Assembly: GCF_003628125.1 (NCBI RefSeq)
Contig: NZ_RBZU01000005.1
Span: 186,001 to 250,000 of the forward strand
From: Pararobbsia silviterrae
GTDB taxonomy: Bacteria > Pseudomonadota > Gammaproteobacteria > Burkholderiales > Burkholderiaceae
DNA length: 64,000 nucleotides
Direction: 5' to 3'
The translations under genes and the position numbers were made by a program. Below are positions 24,431 through 35,124 of the stretch, in pieces; position 1 is the stretch's first letter; every line of letters begins with the position of its first letter. Under the pieces are notes generated by a model. It worked only from the letters and a program-made list of their open reading frames with translations. It had not been told where the DNA came from and did not search any database.

Positions 24431-25804
24431 ATGACGTTCCTGACCGCGGTGCTGGCGTTTGCCGTCGCGATCGGCATCCTCGTGGTGGCCCATGAGTATG
24501 GCCATTACGCGGTTGCACGGCTGTGCGGCGTCAAGGTGCTGCGTTTCTCGATCGGGTTCGGCAAGCCCATCGCGACGTGGCGCGGCAAGTCGGGCACGGA
24601 GTGGTCGATCGGGCCGTTGCCGCTCGGCGGCTACGTGAAGATGCTCGACGAGCGCGAGTCGGACGAACCGATTCCCGCCGAAGATTTGCCGCACGCGTTC
24701 AATCGCAAGTCGGTCGCGCGTCGCTTTGCGATCGTCGCCGCGGGCCCGATCGCGAATTTCCTGCTCGCGATCGTGCTGTTCGCGGGCTTGTACGCGACGG
24801 GCGTCAGCGAGCCCGTGCCGATGCTCGGTGTGCCTGCCGCGGGTACGGTTGCGGCCCGTGCCGGCTTCGCGGGCGGCGAGACGGTCGTTGCCGTGCGTGA
24901 TGCCGAAGCCGGCGGCGAGCACGCCGTGCGTTCATGGACCGAACTGCGCTGGAAACTCGTCGACGCCGCGCTCGCGCACAAGCCGATCGTGCTGCGCGCA
25001 ACGATGGGTAATCGAACTTTCGACTATCCGGTCGACCTTTCTCATGTTCAGGCGACCGAGGTCGACGATAATCTGCTCGACCGGATCGGCTTCACGCCCG
25101 GCGGCGCGAAAGCCGTCGTGGCGAGCGTCGAACCGGGGTCGCCGGCCGCTGCCGCGGGGTTGCGCGAGGGGGACCGGCTGGTCGGCATCGACGACGCCAA
25201 GGTCGTCGACGTCAACGATTTCATCACGCGGGTTCAGTCGCGCGCGGGCCAGACGCTGACGCTGGCGATCGAGCGCGACGGGAAGGTCGAAACGGTGCCG
25301 GTTTTCGCGAAGCCGACGTCGATCGACGTCGACGGTCAAGCGAAGACGGTCGGCCGTATCGGCGCCGCGCTGGGTGCGCAGATGCCGATGGTCGACGTCC
25401 GCTACGGGCCGATCGACGCGGTGACGCTGGGTGTGCGGCGAACATGGGACATTTCCGCTTTTTCCGTGCGCATGTTCGGCAAGATGATTGTCGGCGAGGC
25501 GTCGTTGAAGAATTTGTCGGGTCCCGTGACGATCGCCGACTATGCGGGCAAGAGCGCGAGCCTTGGTCTGGCGAGCTTCGTTTCGTTCCTCGCTTTGATC
25601 AGTATCAGCCTTGGCGTGTTGAATCTATTGCCAATTCCGATATTGGACGGGGGGCATCTGTTATATTATTCGGTCGAAGCCGTGACCGGAAAAGCCGTAC
25701 CCGAACGCTGGCAGCTTGTTTTCCAGCGTGCGGGCATTGTCTGCATTCTCGTGTTGTCGGCGATCGCGCTGTTCAATGATCTTGCACGCTTGCTTCACTC
25801 CTGA
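24431..25804 (+). CDS. rseP: RIP site-2 metalloprotease RseP
   Basis: Intramembrane zinc protease that cleaves anti-sigma factor RseA to release the envelope-stress sigma factor, and also degrades remnant signal peptides. The 457-residue protein has the HEYGH zinc motif in the first membrane segment (about residue 22) and two periplasmic PDZ modules in the middle (for example PGSPAAAAGLREGDRLVGID). The third zinc ligand is in NLLPIPILDGGHLLYY near the C-terminus. It follows dxr by 12 bases and precedes bamA, the conserved envelope-biogenesis order. Confidence 0.96.
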   Translation: MTFLTAVLAFAVAIGILVVAHEYGHYAVARLCGVKVLRFSIGFGKPIATWRGKSGTEWSIGPLPLGGYVKMLDERESDEPIPAEDLPHAFNRKSVARRFAIVAAGPIANFLLAIVLFAGLYATGVSEPVPMLGVPAAGTVAARAGFAGGETVVAVRDAEAGGEHAVRSWTELRWKLVDAALAHKPIVLRATMGNRTFDYPVDLSHVQATEVDDNLLDRIGFTPGGAKAVVASVEPGSPAAAAGLREGDRLVGIDDAKVVDVNDFITRVQSRAGQTLTLAIERDGKVETVPVFAKPTSIDVDGQAKTVGRIGAALGAQMPMVDVRYGPIDAVTLGVRRTWDISAFSVRMFGKMIVGEASLKNLSGPVTIADYAGKSASLGLASFVSFLALISISLGVLNLLPIPILDGGHLLYYSVEAVTGKAVPERWQLVFQRAGIVCILVLSAIALFNDLARLLHS

Positions 25805-25914
25805 AGTGCACATCGTGCGGTTCCCGAACCCGCGCATCGGCGTCGCGCCTGGCGCGGCATCGATGCTGCGTCGAGTCGCGACACCACATAGCTAAAAATT
25901 CCTGGGGATACACG

Positions 25915-28263
25915 TTGTTCGAACCTCATCGCTTCGTTCGTAGGTCAGTCGTGGTCGCGGCGGTTGCCGCCTATAGCGTGGCTGCTCACGCTGCCGCGTC
26001 GTTCGTCGTCAAGGACATTCGGATCGAAGGGCTGCAACGCGTCGAGCCCGGCACCGTCTTCGCCTACCTGCCGATCAAGCAGGGCGATACGTTCACGGAC
26101 GACAAGGCGACCGAGGCCATCCGCAAGCTCTACGCGACCGGGTTCTTCAACGATGTGAAGATCGGCACGCAAGGCGACGGCGTCGTCGTCGTGACGGTGC
26201 TCGAACGCCCCGCGATCGCGTCGATCGATTTCGCCGGCACGCACGAATTCGAAAAGGATGCGCTGAACAAGGCGCTCGGTTCCGTGGGCCTGTCCGACGG
26301 CCGGTTCTACGACAAGAGCCTCGTCGACAAGTCCGAACAGGAACTCAAACGGCAATACCTGACGCGCGGCTACTACGCGGCCGAAATCACGACGACCGTG
26401 ACGCCGGTCGACCGCAATCGCGTGACGATCCTGTTCTCGGTCATCGAAGGTCCGAGCGCGAAGATTCGCCAGGTCAACTTCATCGGCAACAAGATCTTCT
26501 CGGCGGGCACGCTCGAAGACGAGATGCAGCTTTCGACGCCGAACTGGTTCTCGTGGTACACGAAGAACGATCTGTATTCGAAGGAAAAGCTCACGGGCGA
26601 CCTCGAGAACATCCGCTCGTACTATCTCGATCGCGGCTACCTCGAATTCAATATCGAATCGACGCAGGTCTCGATTTCGCCCGACAAGAAGGACATGTAC
26701 CTGACGATCTCGCTGCATGAAGGCGAGCCGTACACGATCACGGGCATCGACGTCTCGGGCGACACGCTGGACAAGACCGAGGAGCTGCGCAAGCTCGTGC
26801 AGCTCAAGGTCGGCGACCGCTTCTCGGCCGCGAAGCTCACGGCGTCGACGAAGGCGATCGTCGATCGTCTCGGCGACTACGGCTATGCATTCGCGAACGT
26901 CAACGCGCAGCCGCAGATCAATCAGAAGGACCATACGGTCAACCTGAATCTTCAGGTTACGCCGGGCCGGCGCGTCTATGTGCGTCACATCAACATCACG
27001 GGCAACAACAAGACGCGCGACGAGGTCATCCGGCGCGAAATGCGTCAGTTCGAGAGCTCGTGGTTCGACGGCGAACGTCTGAAGCTCTCGAAGGACCGCT
27101 TGAACCGGCTCGGTTACTTCACCGACGTCCAGGTCAATACGACGCCTGTCGAAGGCACGCCCGACCAGGTCGACGTCGATGTGAAGGTCACCGAAAAGCC
27201 GACCGGGTCGATTCAGCTCGGTGCGGGTTTCTCGTCGACCGACAAGGTCATTCTGTCGGCCGGCGTGTCGCAGGACAACGTGTTCGGTTCGGGGACCAGC
27301 CTGTCGGTCAACGTGAACACGGCGAAGGCCTATCGGACGTTGACGGTCACGCAGGTCGATCCGTATTTCACGGTCGACGGCATTCAGCGCATCACCGACG
27401 CGTACTACCGGACCTACGAGCCGCTCTATTACTCGACCGACAGTACGTTCACGATCATCAGCGCGGGCGGCGACCTCAAGTTCGGGATCCCGTTCTCGGA
27501 AACGGATACGGTGTTCTTCGGGATCGGCTTCGAGCAGGACCGCTTCCGGACCGACGTTTACACGCCGGCGTACTACCTCGATTACATTTACGGTCCCGTG
27601 AATCCGGCGACCGGGCTGCGCAGCGGCGGCGTCGGTCAGGTCGTCAACAACTTCCCGATCACGGTCGGTTGGTCGCGCGATGCGCGTGACAGCTCGTTGA
27701 TCCCGAGCCGCGGCTATCTGTCGAAGGTGAATACCGAAGTCGGTACGCCGCTCGGCAACACGTCGTACTACAAGATCGACTTGCAGCAGCAGTACTACTA
27801 CTCGTTCGCGCGCGGCTTCATCCTGGGCTTCAACGTCCAGGGCGGCTACGGCAAGTCGCTGGGCGACGCGCCGTTCCCGATCTTCAAGAACTACTACGCG
27901 GGCGGTATCGGTTCGGTGCGCGGCTATGAGCCGAGTTCGCTGGGTCCGCGCGATGCGACGACGAACGATCCGATCGGCGGTTCGCGGATGTTCGTCAGCA
28001 ACATCGAAATGACGATTCCGATTCCGGGCAGCGGTTACGAGAAGACGCTGCGCGTGTTCACGTTCTTCGATATGGGTAACGTCTGGGGCGACGATACGTC
28101 GGCGATCAACAACGGCGGCGACGGCTTGCGTTACAGCTATGGTGCGGGTCTCGCATGGATTTCGCCGATCGGTCCGCTCAAGCTCAGCATGGGCTTCCCG
28201 GTCGTCAAGCATGCGGGCGACCAGTATCAGAAGTTCCAGTTCCAGATCGGTACAGCATTCTGA
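25915..28263 (+). CDS. bamA: Outer membrane protein assembly factor BamA
   Basis: Core of the BAM complex that folds and inserts beta-barrel proteins into the outer membrane. The 782-residue precursor probably starts with TTG at 25915, with a CTGGGGA Shine-Dalgarno just upstream. A signal peptide of about 27 residues ends near AAHA. Five POTRA domains follow (first FVVKDIRIEGLQRVEPGTVF), then the 16-strand Omp85 barrel from about residue 420. The conserved lid-lock motif is GSVRGYEPSSLGPRD, and the C-terminal strand ends in Phe (KFQFQIGTAF). It is followed by skp after 33 bases. Confidence 0.97.
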   Translation: MFEPHRFVRRSVVVAAVAAYSVAAHAAASFVVKDIRIEGLQRVEPGTVFAYLPIKQGDTFTDDKATEAIRKLYATGFFNDVKIGTQGDGVVVVTVLERPAIASIDFAGTHEFEKDALNKALGSVGLSDGRFYDKSLVDKSEQELKRQYLTRGYYAAEITTTVTPVDRNRVTILFSVIEGPSAKIRQVNFIGNKIFSAGTLEDEMQLSTPNWFSWYTKNDLYSKEKLTGDLENIRSYYLDRGYLEFNIESTQVSISPDKKDMYLTISLHEGEPYTITGIDVSGDTLDKTEELRKLVQLKVGDRFSAAKLTASTKAIVDRLGDYGYAFANVNAQPQINQKDHTVNLNLQVTPGRRVYVRHINITGNNKTRDEVIRREMRQFESSWFDGERLKLSKDRLNRLGYFTDVQVNTTPVEGTPDQVDVDVKVTEKPTGSIQLGAGFSSTDKVILSAGVSQDNVFGSGTSLSVNVNTAKAYRTLTVTQVDPYFTVDGIQRITDAYYRTYEPLYYSTDSTFTIISAGGDLKFGIPFSETDTVFFGIGFEQDRFRTDVYTPAYYLDYIYGPVNPATGLRSGGVGQVVNNFPITVGWSRDARDSSLIPSRGYLSKVNTEVGTPLGNTSYYKIDLQQQYYYSFARGFILGFNVQGGYGKSLGDAPFPIFKNYYAGGIGSVRGYEPSSLGPRDATTNDPIGGSRMFVSNIEMTIPIPGSGYEKTLRVFTFFDMGNVWGDDTSAINNGGDGLRYSYGAGLAWISPIGPLKLSMGFPVVKHAGDQYQKFQFQIGTAF

Positions 28264-28296
28264 CGCCGGTACTACGTCGCGAGGTCGATCTAGCAC

Positions 28297-28881
28297 ATGA
28301 AATCGTTTAAACAGCATGGCTTGCGGTGGCTCGCGTTCGCGGCCTTGTGCGGCGCCACGGCGGCGCACGCGCAAGCCCAGGCGCAGCAGCCCGCGAGCGC
28401 GGCTGCAGCACCGCAGGCGACGCGCATCGCGGTGGTCAACTCGGAGCGTATCCTGCGAGAGTCGATCCCGGCCAAGCTCGCGCAATCGAAGCTCGAACAG
28501 GAATTCTCGAAGCGCGATCACGATCTGCAGGACATGGCCGCCAAGCTCAAGGCCATGTCGGACCAGCTCGACAAGGCCGGCCCGACGATGTCGACGGCCG
28601 ATCGTTCGCTCAAGCAGACGCAGATCGCGCAGCTCGATGCCGATTTTCAGCGCAAACAGCGCGAGTTTCGCGAAGACTTGAACCAGCGTCGCAACGAAGA
28701 GCTCGCAGCCGTGCTCGATCGTGCGAACAAGGTCATCAAGCAGATTGCCGAGCAGGAACACTACGATCTGATTCTTCAGGAAGCGGTCTACGTCAGCCCT
28801 CGAATCGATATCACGGACCAAGTGATCAAGGTGCTCGGCGCGAACGCCAGCGCGCCCGCAGGCGCATCGGCGACTCAGTAA
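28297..28881 (+). CDS. skp: Periplasmic chaperone Skp/OmpH
   Basis: Trimeric periplasmic holdase that carries unfolded outer-membrane proteins to the BAM complex encoded just upstream. The 194-residue precursor has a signal peptide of about 26 residues ending in AHA, a Gln/Ala-rich stretch, and the OmpH domain beginning [19 protein letters not shown] long coiled-coil tentacle (about residues 65-150) follows, then the C-terminal [20 protein letters not shown] strong terminator-like hairpin begins 16 bases after the stop. Confidence 0.95.
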   Translation: MKSFKQHGLRWLAFAALCGATAAHAQAQAQQPASAAAAPQATRIAVVNSERILRESIPAKLAQSKLEQEFSKRDHDLQDMAAKLKAMSDQLDKAGPTMSTADRSLKQTQIAQLDADFQRKQREFREDLNQRRNEELAAVLDRANKVIKQIAEQEHYDLILQEAVYVSPRIDITDQVIKVLGANASAPAGASATQ

Positions 28882-28896
28882 CAGTCGGATGCCGCG

Positions 28897-28935
28897 AAAA
28901 ACCGGGTCCCGCGCATGGTCGCGGGCCCGGTTTTT
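28897..28935. terminator. Intrinsic (bidirectional) terminator between skp and lpxD
   Basis: Left arm 28897-28913 starts with AAAAACCGGG and pairs through one bulge with right arm 28920-28935, which ends CCCGGTTTTT. The loop is CATGGT. It has A- and T-runs on both sides and so could act in both directions. It sits inside the otherwise continuous bamA-skp-lpxD run, which suggests attenuation of the lpx genes. Confidence 0.8.
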
Positions 28936-28972
28936 CCTCATTTGCGGCATTCACGCATTCCAGGGGGACAGC

Positions 28973-30058
28973 ATGCCATTCACGCTCGAACAATTGACCG
29001 CGCGTTTCGGCGGACGCATCGAAGGCGATCCCGCGCGTGAGGTCGGCGGCCTGGCGCCGCTCGATCAAGCGGGGCCCGGCCATCTGGCGTTCCTCGCGAA
29101 TCCGAAGTATTTGCCGCAGGTCGAGACGACGCGTGCGGCGGCGGTGTTGATCACCGAAGAGGCGCTGGCCGAACTCAAGGGGCGCGGCGATGCGCTCGCC
29201 GAGCGTGCATTTGTTGTCACGCCGAATCCGTATGCTTATTTCGCGCGCGTCGCACAGGTCTTCGTCGCCGCGGCCGCGCCGCGCGTGAGCGCGGGGATTC
29301 ATCCGAGCGCGAGCGTCGATCCGAGCGCCCGTGTCGCCGAGACGGCGACGATCGGGCCCTTTGTGGTCGTCGAGGCCGGCGCGGTGATCGGCGAGCATGT
29401 TCGGATCGATGCGCACGTCTTTATCGGGCGGGGCACGGCGATCGGCGAAGGCAGCCGGATTTACCCGAATGTGACGATCTACCATGGCTGTGCGCTCGAA
29501 GCGCGTGTGATCGTCCAGTCGGGCGCCGTCATCGGGTCCGACGGGTTCGGATTCGCACCGGATTTCACAGGCGAAGGCGATGCGCGTACGGGTGAATGGG
29601 TAAAGATTCCGCAGGTCGGTGGGGTTAAAATCGGCGCCGATGTCGAAATTGGCGCGAACACGACGATCGATCGCGGTGCGATGGCGGATACCGTGATCGA
29701 GCATGACGTCAAGATCGACAATCTGGTCCAGATCGCGCACAACTGCCGCATCGGCGCGTACACGGTGATCGCCGGGTGCGCCGGCATCGCGGGCAGCACG
29801 ACGATCGGACGCCATTGCATGATCGGCGGGGCCGTGGGTATCGCGGGCCATCTGAAGATCGGCGATTTCGTGATCGTGACGGCCAAATCGGGCGTTTCGA
29901 AGTCGCTTCCGAAGGCCGGCATGTACACGAGCGCGTTTCCGGCCGTCGATCATGCCGAATGGAACCGTAGTGCCGCGCTGCTGCGCAACATCGACAAGCT
30001 GCGCGATCGCATCAAGGCGCTTGAAGCTAACATCCAATCCAAGGGCGCGCCCGAATAA
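28973..30058 (+). CDS. lpxD: UDP-3-O-(3-hydroxyacyl)glucosamine N-acyltransferase
   Basis: Adds the second hydroxyacyl chain from acyl-ACP to the lipid A precursor in the cytoplasm. The ATG at 28973, behind an AGGGGG Shine-Dalgarno, gives 361 residues starting [20 protein letters not shown]. An N-terminal uridine-binding domain ([20 protein letters not shown]) is followed by a left-handed beta-helix of hexapeptide repeats, with the catalytic His in [13 protein letters not shown] short C-terminal coiled helix follows ([19 protein letters not shown]). An upstream extension of the frame runs through the terminator hairpin and is rejected. Confidence 0.97.
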   Translation: MPFTLEQLTARFGGRIEGDPAREVGGLAPLDQAGPGHLAFLANPKYLPQVETTRAAAVLITEEALAELKGRGDALAERAFVVTPNPYAYFARVAQVFVAAAAPRVSAGIHPSASVDPSARVAETATIGPFVVVEAGAVIGEHVRIDAHVFIGRGTAIGEGSRIYPNVTIYHGCALEARVIVQSGAVIGSDGFGFAPDFTGEGDARTGEWVKIPQVGGVKIGADVEIGANTTIDRGAMADTVIEHDVKIDNLVQIAHNCRIGAYTVIAGCAGIAGSTTIGRHCMIGGAVGIAGHLKIGDFVIVTAKSGVSKSLPKAGMYTSAFPAVDHAEWNRSAALLRNIDKLRDRIKALEANIQSKGAPE

Positions 30059-30072
30059 GCGTGTCAAACAAT

Positions 30073-30540
30073 ATGAGTCAAACGCCGATTACGCTGGACA
30101 TTCACAAGATCCTCGATCTGCTGCCGCATCGGTATCCGATCCTGCTCGTCGATCGCGTGCTCGAGATCGAGCCGCATACGCGGATCAAGGCACTCAAGAA
30201 CGTGTCGATCAACGAGCCCTATTTTCAGGGCCATTTTCCGAAGCGCCCGGTCATGCCGGGTGTGCTGATTCTCGAAGCGCTCGCGCAGACCGCGGCGCTG
30301 CTGACGTTCACCGAGGAACGCCACGACGAGAACACGCTGTACTACTTCGCCGGCATCGATGACGCGCGCTTCAAGCGCGTGGTCGAGCCTGGCGATCAAC
30401 TGATCCTGAATGTGACGTTCGAGCGCCGCATGCGGCATATCTGGAAGTTCAAGGCGCATGCCGAAGTCGACGGCGTGCTCGCCGCCGAGGCGAATCTGAT
30501 GTGCACGGTCATTCAGGGCGGCGAGGGCGCTGCGAAATGA
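30073..30540 (+). CDS. fabZ: 3-hydroxyacyl-ACP dehydratase
   Basis: Dehydrates beta-hydroxyacyl-ACP in fatty-acid elongation and competes with lpxA/lpxD for hydroxyacyl-ACP. The ATG at 30073 gives 155 residues ([20 protein letters not shown]), the usual length; an in-frame GTG at 30061 would add four. The hot-dog fold shows the catalytic His in [13 protein letters not shown], the [17 protein letters not shown] central helix with its preceding loop, and the catalytic Glu in LILEALAQ. It is 14 bases after lpxD and overlaps lpxA by ATGA. Confidence 0.97.
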   Translation: MSQTPITLDIHKILDLLPHRYPILLVDRVLEIEPHTRIKALKNVSINEPYFQGHFPKRPVMPGVLILEALAQTAALLTFTEERHDENTLYYFAGIDDARFKRVVEPGDQLILNVTFERRMRHIWKFKAHAEVDGVLAAEANLMCTVIQGGEGAAK

Positions 30541-31325
30541 CGACTATTCATCCGACGGCGATCGTCGAGCCGGGTGCGCAACTGCACGAGACGGTCGAGG
30601 TCGCGCCTTACGCGATCATCGGCGCGCACGTCAAAATCGGCGCGCGTACGCGGATCGGTTCGCACACGGTCGTCGAAGGCCATACGACGCTCGGCGAAGA
30701 CAACGTGATCGGCCACTATGCGTCGATCGGCGGCCAGCCCCAGGACATGAAGTACCGCGGCGAGCCGACGCAACTCGTGATCGGCGATCGCAACACGATC
30801 CGCGAGTTCACGACGCTGCACACGGGCACGACGCAGGATCGCGGCGTAACGACGATCGGCAACGACAACTGGATCATGGCCTACGTGCATATCGGTCATG
30901 ACTGCTATCTCGGCAGCAACATCATCATGTCGTCGAATGCGCAGCTTGCGGGGCACGTGCAGGTCGACGATCACGCGATCATCGGCGGGATGTCGGGCGT
31001 GCACCAGTTCGTGCGGATCGGTGCGCACGCGATGCTCGGCGGCGCGTCGGCGCTCGTGCAGGATATTCCGCCGTTCGTGATCGCCGCGGGCAACAAAGCG
31101 GAGCCGCACGGCATCAATGTCGAAGGATTGCGCCGTCGCGGCTTCTCGGCCGAGGCGATCTCGACGCTGCGCTCCGCCTACCGGCTGCTCTACAAGAACG
31201 GCCTGACGCTCGAGGAAGCCAAGGTGCAATTGCGCGAACTCGAACGCCAGGGCGGCGACGGCGACGCACCGGTCAAATTGTTGACCGATTTCGTCGACGC
31301 CTCGCAGCGCGGCATCATCCGCTGA
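30537..31325 (+). CDS. lpxA: UDP-N-acetylglucosamine acyltransferase
   Basis: First enzyme of lipid A synthesis, moving a 3-hydroxyacyl chain from ACP to UDP-GlcNAc. The ATG at 30537 overlaps the fabZ stop (ATGA) and gives 262 residues starting [20 protein letters not shown]. The protein is a left-handed beta-helix with the catalytic His region in [14 protein letters not shown] and the chain-length ruler loop in [20 protein letters not shown]. The C-terminal helical bundle ends ASQRGIIR. An upstream extension overlapping fabZ is not family-like. Confidence 0.97.
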   Translation: MTTIHPTAIVEPGAQLHETVEVAPYAIIGAHVKIGARTRIGSHTVVEGHTTLGEDNVIGHYASIGGQPQDMKYRGEPTQLVIGDRNTIREFTTLHTGTTQDRGVTTIGNDNWIMAYVHIGHDCYLGSNIIMSSNAQLAGHVQVDDHAIIGGMSGVHQFVRIGAHAMLGGASALVQDIPPFVIAAGNKAEPHGINVEGLRRRGFSAEAISTLRSAYRLLYKNGLTLEEAKVQLRELERQGGDGDAPVKLLTDFVDASQRGIIR

Positions 31326-31333
31326 GCGCTGCG

Positions 31334-32497
31334 ATGTCGATGCGACTTGCGATGGTCGCCGGCGAAGCGTCCGGCGATTTGCTCGCCGCGTCGCTGCTCG
31401 GCGGACTGCACCGTCATTTGCCGGCCGACACGCGTTACTACGGGATCGGCGGTCCGCGCATGGCGGCCGAGGGGTTCGACGCGCAGTGGCCGATGGACAA
31501 GCTGTCCGTGCGCGGCTATGTCGAAGCCCTGCGTCATATTCCCGAGATCCTGGGGATCCGCAACGCGCTCAAGCGCGCGTTGCTCGCCGATCCGCCGTCG
31601 GCATTCATCGGCGTCGATGCGCCCGATTTCAATTTCGGACTCGAAGCGCCGCTGCGCAAGGCGGGCATTCCGACGATTCATTTCGTGAGCCCGTCGATCT
31701 GGGCATGGCGAGGCGGCCGCATCCATTCGATCGCGCGATCGGTCGATCATATGCTCTGCGTGTTTCCGTTCGAAACGGAGATCTACGCGAAGGCCCAGGT
31801 GCCCGCGACGTACGTCGGGCATCCGCTCGCCGATACGATCCCGATGACGCCCGACCCGGGCGCGGCGCGTACTCGCCTCGGCATTGACGTAGCGGGCAAG
31901 ATCATCGGCGTGATGCCGGGCTCGCGGCGTTCGGAAATCGCGTTGATCGGTCCCGTGTTCTTCGCCGCGATGGATCGGATCCATCGGCGCGAGCCGGGCA
32001 TCCGCTTTCTGCTGCCGGCCGCGTCGCCGACCACGCGTGCGCTGCTGCAGCCGCTCGTCGACGCGTACCCGGCCTTGCCGTTGACGATCATCGACGGTCG
32101 TTCGCACGACGTGCTCGAAGCCTCCGATGCGATGCTGATCAAGAGCGGCACGTCCACGCTCGAAGCGGCGCTCTACAAGAAGCCGATGGTGATCTCGTAC
32201 AAGGTGCCCTGGCTGACGGGGCAGATCATGCGCCGGCAAGGGTATCTGCCCTGGGTCGGTTTGCCGAACATCCTCGCGCGGCGTTTCCTCGTGCCCGAAC
32301 TCCTGCAGGAGTTCGCGACGCCCGAGACATTGGCCGACGCGATGCTCGAACAATTGAACAACGAAACGCATCGCGCGGACCTGATCGCCGAATTCACGCG
32401 GATGCACGAGAGTCTGCGCCGGAACACGGCCGAGACCGCGGCGGCCGCGATCGCCGAGATCATCGCGACGCATGCGAAGCGCGGAGGGCAGGTCTGA
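31334..32497 (+). CDS. lpxB: Lipid-A-disaccharide synthase
   Basis: GT19 glycosyltransferase that joins UDP-diacylglucosamine to lipid X to form the lipid A disaccharide at the inner face of the inner membrane. The 387-residue protein begins [19 protein letters not shown], the family signature, and includes [43 protein letters not shown] and [19 protein letters not shown]. It lies eight bases after lpxA and overlaps rnhB by one base (TGATG). Confidence 0.97.
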   Translation: MSMRLAMVAGEASGDLLAASLLGGLHRHLPADTRYYGIGGPRMAAEGFDAQWPMDKLSVRGYVEALRHIPEILGIRNALKRALLADPPSAFIGVDAPDFNFGLEAPLRKAGIPTIHFVSPSIWAWRGGRIHSIARSVDHMLCVFPFETEIYAKAQVPATYVGHPLADTIPMTPDPGAARTRLGIDVAGKIIGVMPGSRRSEIALIGPVFFAAMDRIHRREPGIRFLLPAASPTTRALLQPLVDAYPALPLTIIDGRSHDVLEASDAMLIKSGTSTLEAALYKKPMVISYKVPWLTGQIMRRQGYLPWVGLPNILARRFLVPELLQEFATPETLADAMLEQLNNETHRADLIAEFTRMHESLRRNTAETAAAAIAEIIATHAKRGGQV

Positions 32498-33240
32498 TGG
32501 CGCGCTCAACGACGTCGACAGCCTCGACGCTCACGCAGACGCCGTTCGATTTCGACGATCCGGATGCGCTGGTCTGCGGCGTCGACGAAGTCGGCCGGGG
32601 CCCGCTCGCGGGACCGGTCGTCGCGGCGGCGGTGATCTTCGACGCATCGCGGCCCGCGATTCGAGGACTCGCGGATTCGAAGGCGCTCAGCGCCGCAAAG
32701 CGCGAGGTGCTCTACGACAAGATCGTTGCGCGTGCGCTAGCGTTCTGTGTCGCGTCGGCGTCGGTCGAAGAGATCGATCGCCTCAATATCCTGCACGCGA
32801 CGATGCTCGCGATGCAGCGCGCGGTCGCGGGTCTCGCGGTCGCGCCGGGTCTCGTCAGGATCGACGGCAATCGCTGCCCGGTGTTGCCGATGCGCTCGGA
32901 AGCCGTGATCGGCGGCGATGCGACGGTGCCTTTGATTTCGGCCGCGTCGATCCTCGCGAAGGTCACGCGCGATCGCATGCTCGTCGACATGCATGCGCTG
33001 CATCCCGAGTATGGATTCGACGCACACGCGGGCTACGGCACGCGGCAGCATATGGACGCGTTGCGACAGCACGGCCCGTGTCTCCATCATCGGCATTCAT
33101 TCGAGCCCGTTCGCGCGGCGTGCCGGACGTTCGGCATCGCGGTTCGCGAGTACGCGAGCGCCGTGCCGAATCAGGCCGACACGCTCGATCAGGGCGGTGT
33201 GTTGTTGCGCGGCGGTTCGTTCGGTGGAGGGGCCGCATGA
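32497..33240 (+). CDS. rnhB: Ribonuclease HII
   Basis: Cleaves RNA in RNA-DNA hybrids and starts removal of misincorporated ribonucleotides. The 247-residue protein has the RNase HII signature [20 protein letters not shown] with the catalytic Asp-Glu pair and GRG motif. [13 protein letters not shown] and the second catalytic Asp in [15 protein letters not shown] follow, then [16 protein letters not shown]. An N-terminal extension of about 25 residues precedes the domain. It is coupled to lpxB by a one-base overlap and to the next gene by ATGA. Confidence 0.95.
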   Translation: MARSTTSTASTLTQTPFDFDDPDALVCGVDEVGRGPLAGPVVAAAVIFDASRPAIRGLADSKALSAAKREVLYDKIVARALAFCVASASVEEIDRLNILHATMLAMQRAVAGLAVAPGLVRIDGNRCPVLPMRSEAVIGGDATVPLISAASILAKVTRDRMLVDMHALHPEYGFDAHAGYGTRQHMDALRQHGPCLHHRHSFEPVRAACRTFGIAVREYASAVPNQADTLDQGGVLLRGGSFGGGAA

Positions 33241-34025
33241 AAGTCGTGACTTCGCGCGATAACGCACTCGTCAAGCGGCTCCATGCGATGGCGGCGTCGA
33301 CGTCGCAGCAACGGCGCGCCGATCATGTGCTGGCCGAGGGCATCCATCTCGCGACCGCGTTTCTCGACGCGGGCGGCGTACCGCATCAATGTGTGATCAG
33401 CGAGAGCGCGCTCGACGATGTCGAAGCACAGGCCGTCTTGCGGCGCATCGACGATCACCGCGTGACGATGTTGCCCGATGCCTTGTTCCGGCAGGTATCG
33501 ACCGTCGTTCAGGGCGTCGGCCTGTTGTTGCTGCTCGACCGCGCGACGCCCGTGCTGCCCGATGCGATCGAACGCGATTGCGTCGTGCTCGACGGATTGC
33601 AGGACGCCGGCAATGTCGGATCGATTCTGCGCAGCGCCGCTGCAGCGGGTGTGCGCGATGTCTTTTGCGTGTCGGGCACCGCGTATGCATGGTCGTCGAA
33701 GGTGTTGCGATCGGGCATGGGGGCGCACTGGCATCTCGACATTCACGAGCATGTCGAGCCGGCCGACGTACTTTCGCGCTTGCGTGTGCCGCTGGCCTTG
33801 ACCGATTCTCACGGCGCGCAGCCGATCGACCGGATCGATCTCGGCGGTCCGGTCGCATGGGTGTTCGGCAACGAAGGGGCCGGCGTATCGGCCGCTTGGC
33901 GCGATGCGCCGCATTTGCGCGTGACGATTCCGCAGCCCGGCGGCATGGAGTCGCTCAATGTCGCGGCGGCCGCGGCGATCTGTTTGTTCGAGCAGGGACG
34001 TCAGCGGCGCGCGCATCAGGGCTGA
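33237..34025 (+). CDS. SpoU/TrmH-family RNA 2'-O-ribose methyltransferase
   Basis: AdoMet-dependent trefoil-knot (SPOUT) methyltransferase that modifies rRNA or tRNA ribose. The exact target is not readable from sequence. The ATG at 33237 overlaps the rnhB stop (ATGA), giving 262 residues. An N-terminal substrate-binding domain ([18 protein letters not shown]) is followed by the three SpoU motifs: [21 protein letters not shown] (motif 1), [14 protein letters not shown] (motif 2) and [22 protein letters not shown] (motif 3). It closes the envelope gene run and converges with a LysR gene after 44 bases. Confidence 0.88.
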   Translation: MKVVTSRDNALVKRLHAMAASTSQQRRADHVLAEGIHLATAFLDAGGVPHQCVISESALDDVEAQAVLRRIDDHRVTMLPDALFRQVSTVVQGVGLLLLLDRATPVLPDAIERDCVVLDGLQDAGNVGSILRSAAAAGVRDVFCVSGTAYAWSSKVLRSGMGAHWHLDIHEHVEPADVLSRLRVPLALTDSHGAQPIDRIDLGGPVAWVFGNEGAGVSAAWRDAPHLRVTIPQPGGMESLNVAAAAAICLFEQGRQRRAHQG

Positions 34026-34069
34026 TGTCGTGCTTGACGGCGTCCGATGGCGGCCGTCGCGCACCGCGC

Positions 34070-34990
34070 TCAGCCCGGCTGAACGACGCCGAATACCTCG
34101 CGACAATAGGCGACGGTGAAGTCGATGAACGCGCGCGTCTTCGCGGAAATATGCTGGCGTCCCGGATAGACGAGCGAGACGCCGACCGGCACGTTCGTGA
34201 TCGCATGATCGGGCAGCAGCCGCACGAGCGCGCCGCTTTCGAGCGCCGACTGCGCGAGCGACGTGACGACGGTCGAGAAGCCGATGCCGGCGATCGCCGC
34301 GTCGCGGACCATCATCGCATTGTTGACCTCATAGACCGGGCGCAGCACGAGCGTCTCGGTTTCGCCGCTCGTGTTTTCGAACACGTACGTATGCGACGAC
34401 GACCAGCCGTTGAGCGCGACGAAGGCGCGTTCGAGCAAATCGGCCGGTGTCTGGGGCGTGCCATGCGCTTCGAGATAGTCGGGCGATGCGACGATCGCGA
34501 TCTCGCCGCCGAGCAGCGGACGTCGGATCATCGAGTCGCTCTGGTACATGCCGTGCGTCATGATGCCGACGTCGAATCCCTCCTCGACGAGATCGACCAT
34601 CCGGTCAAGCAGCGAAACGCGGAGATGGACCTTCGGATAACGTTTGCGGAATTCGGTGAAGAGCGGCGTGCCTGCGGCGAGCGCGAACGATGCCGAGGTG
34701 GCGATGCGTAGGGTGCCGACGGGTTCGCGCGCCGAGTTTGAAATCTGCGCCTCGATATCGTCGAGATGTTCGACGAGCAGGCGGCAGGCTTCGAGATAGG
34801 TCTCGCCGGCTTCGGTCAGCGAGAGCTTGCGCGTCGTGCGGTTCAGCAATCGCGTGTTCAGATGCGCTTCAAGCATCGCGACCTGACGCGTGACGACGGC
34901 CTTGGACAGATCGAGCGAACGCGCTGCCGCGGCGAAGCTGCCCGCGTCGACGATCTTCGCGAAGATGCGCATCGCTTCAAGCTGATTCAT
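34070..34990 (-). CDS. LysR-family transcriptional regulator
   Basis: A 306-residue LysR-type regulator. The winged helix-turn-helix at residues 1-60 includes IFAKIVDAGSFAAAARSLDL and RLLNRTTRKLSLTEAGETYL. The C-terminal type 2 periplasmic-binding-like effector domain begins at about residue 90. It belongs to the large group that resembles the CrgA/AaeR branch. No obvious divergent target adjoins it: the upstream neighbour ppsR runs in the same direction, 134 bases away. Its effector and targets are unknown. Confidence 0.88.
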   Translation of the reverse strand: MNQLEAMRIFAKIVDAGSFAAAARSLDLSKAVVTRQVAMLEAHLNTRLLNRTTRKLSLTEAGETYLEACRLLVEHLDDIEAQISNSAREPVGTLRIATSASFALAAGTPLFTEFRKRYPKVHLRVSLLDRMVDLVEEGFDVGIMTHGMYQSDSMIRRPLLGGEIAIVASPDYLEAHGTPQTPADLLERAFVALNGWSSSHTYVFENTSGETETLVLRPVYEVNNAMMVRDAAIAGIGFSTVVTSLAQSALESGALVRLLPDHAITNVPVGVSLVYPGRQHISAKTRAFIDFTVAYCREVFGVVQPG

Positions 34991-35124
34991 GGACTAGGGG
35001 TCCTCCGTATCCTAAAGCGTGCGGCATGCACGACGCGAGGCGCGAAAGGCGGCGCACATGCCGGCCTCGCGGCGCCGATCATGACGCCGCCTTCGACTTC
35101 GACGTCAGCTTCGACGCGCGGCGT

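Noticed and set aside
25945-28950. About 1000-codon minus-strand frame opposite bamA and skp
   Set aside because: Antisense shadow of two well-supported genes; no recognisable domain and composition typical of reverse-frame GC-rich translation.
32472-33236. Upstream extension of the SpoU methyltransferase frame through rnhB
   Set aside because: The extension is out of frame with rnhB and has no domain; the ATGA overlap at 33237 gives the normal family N-terminus.
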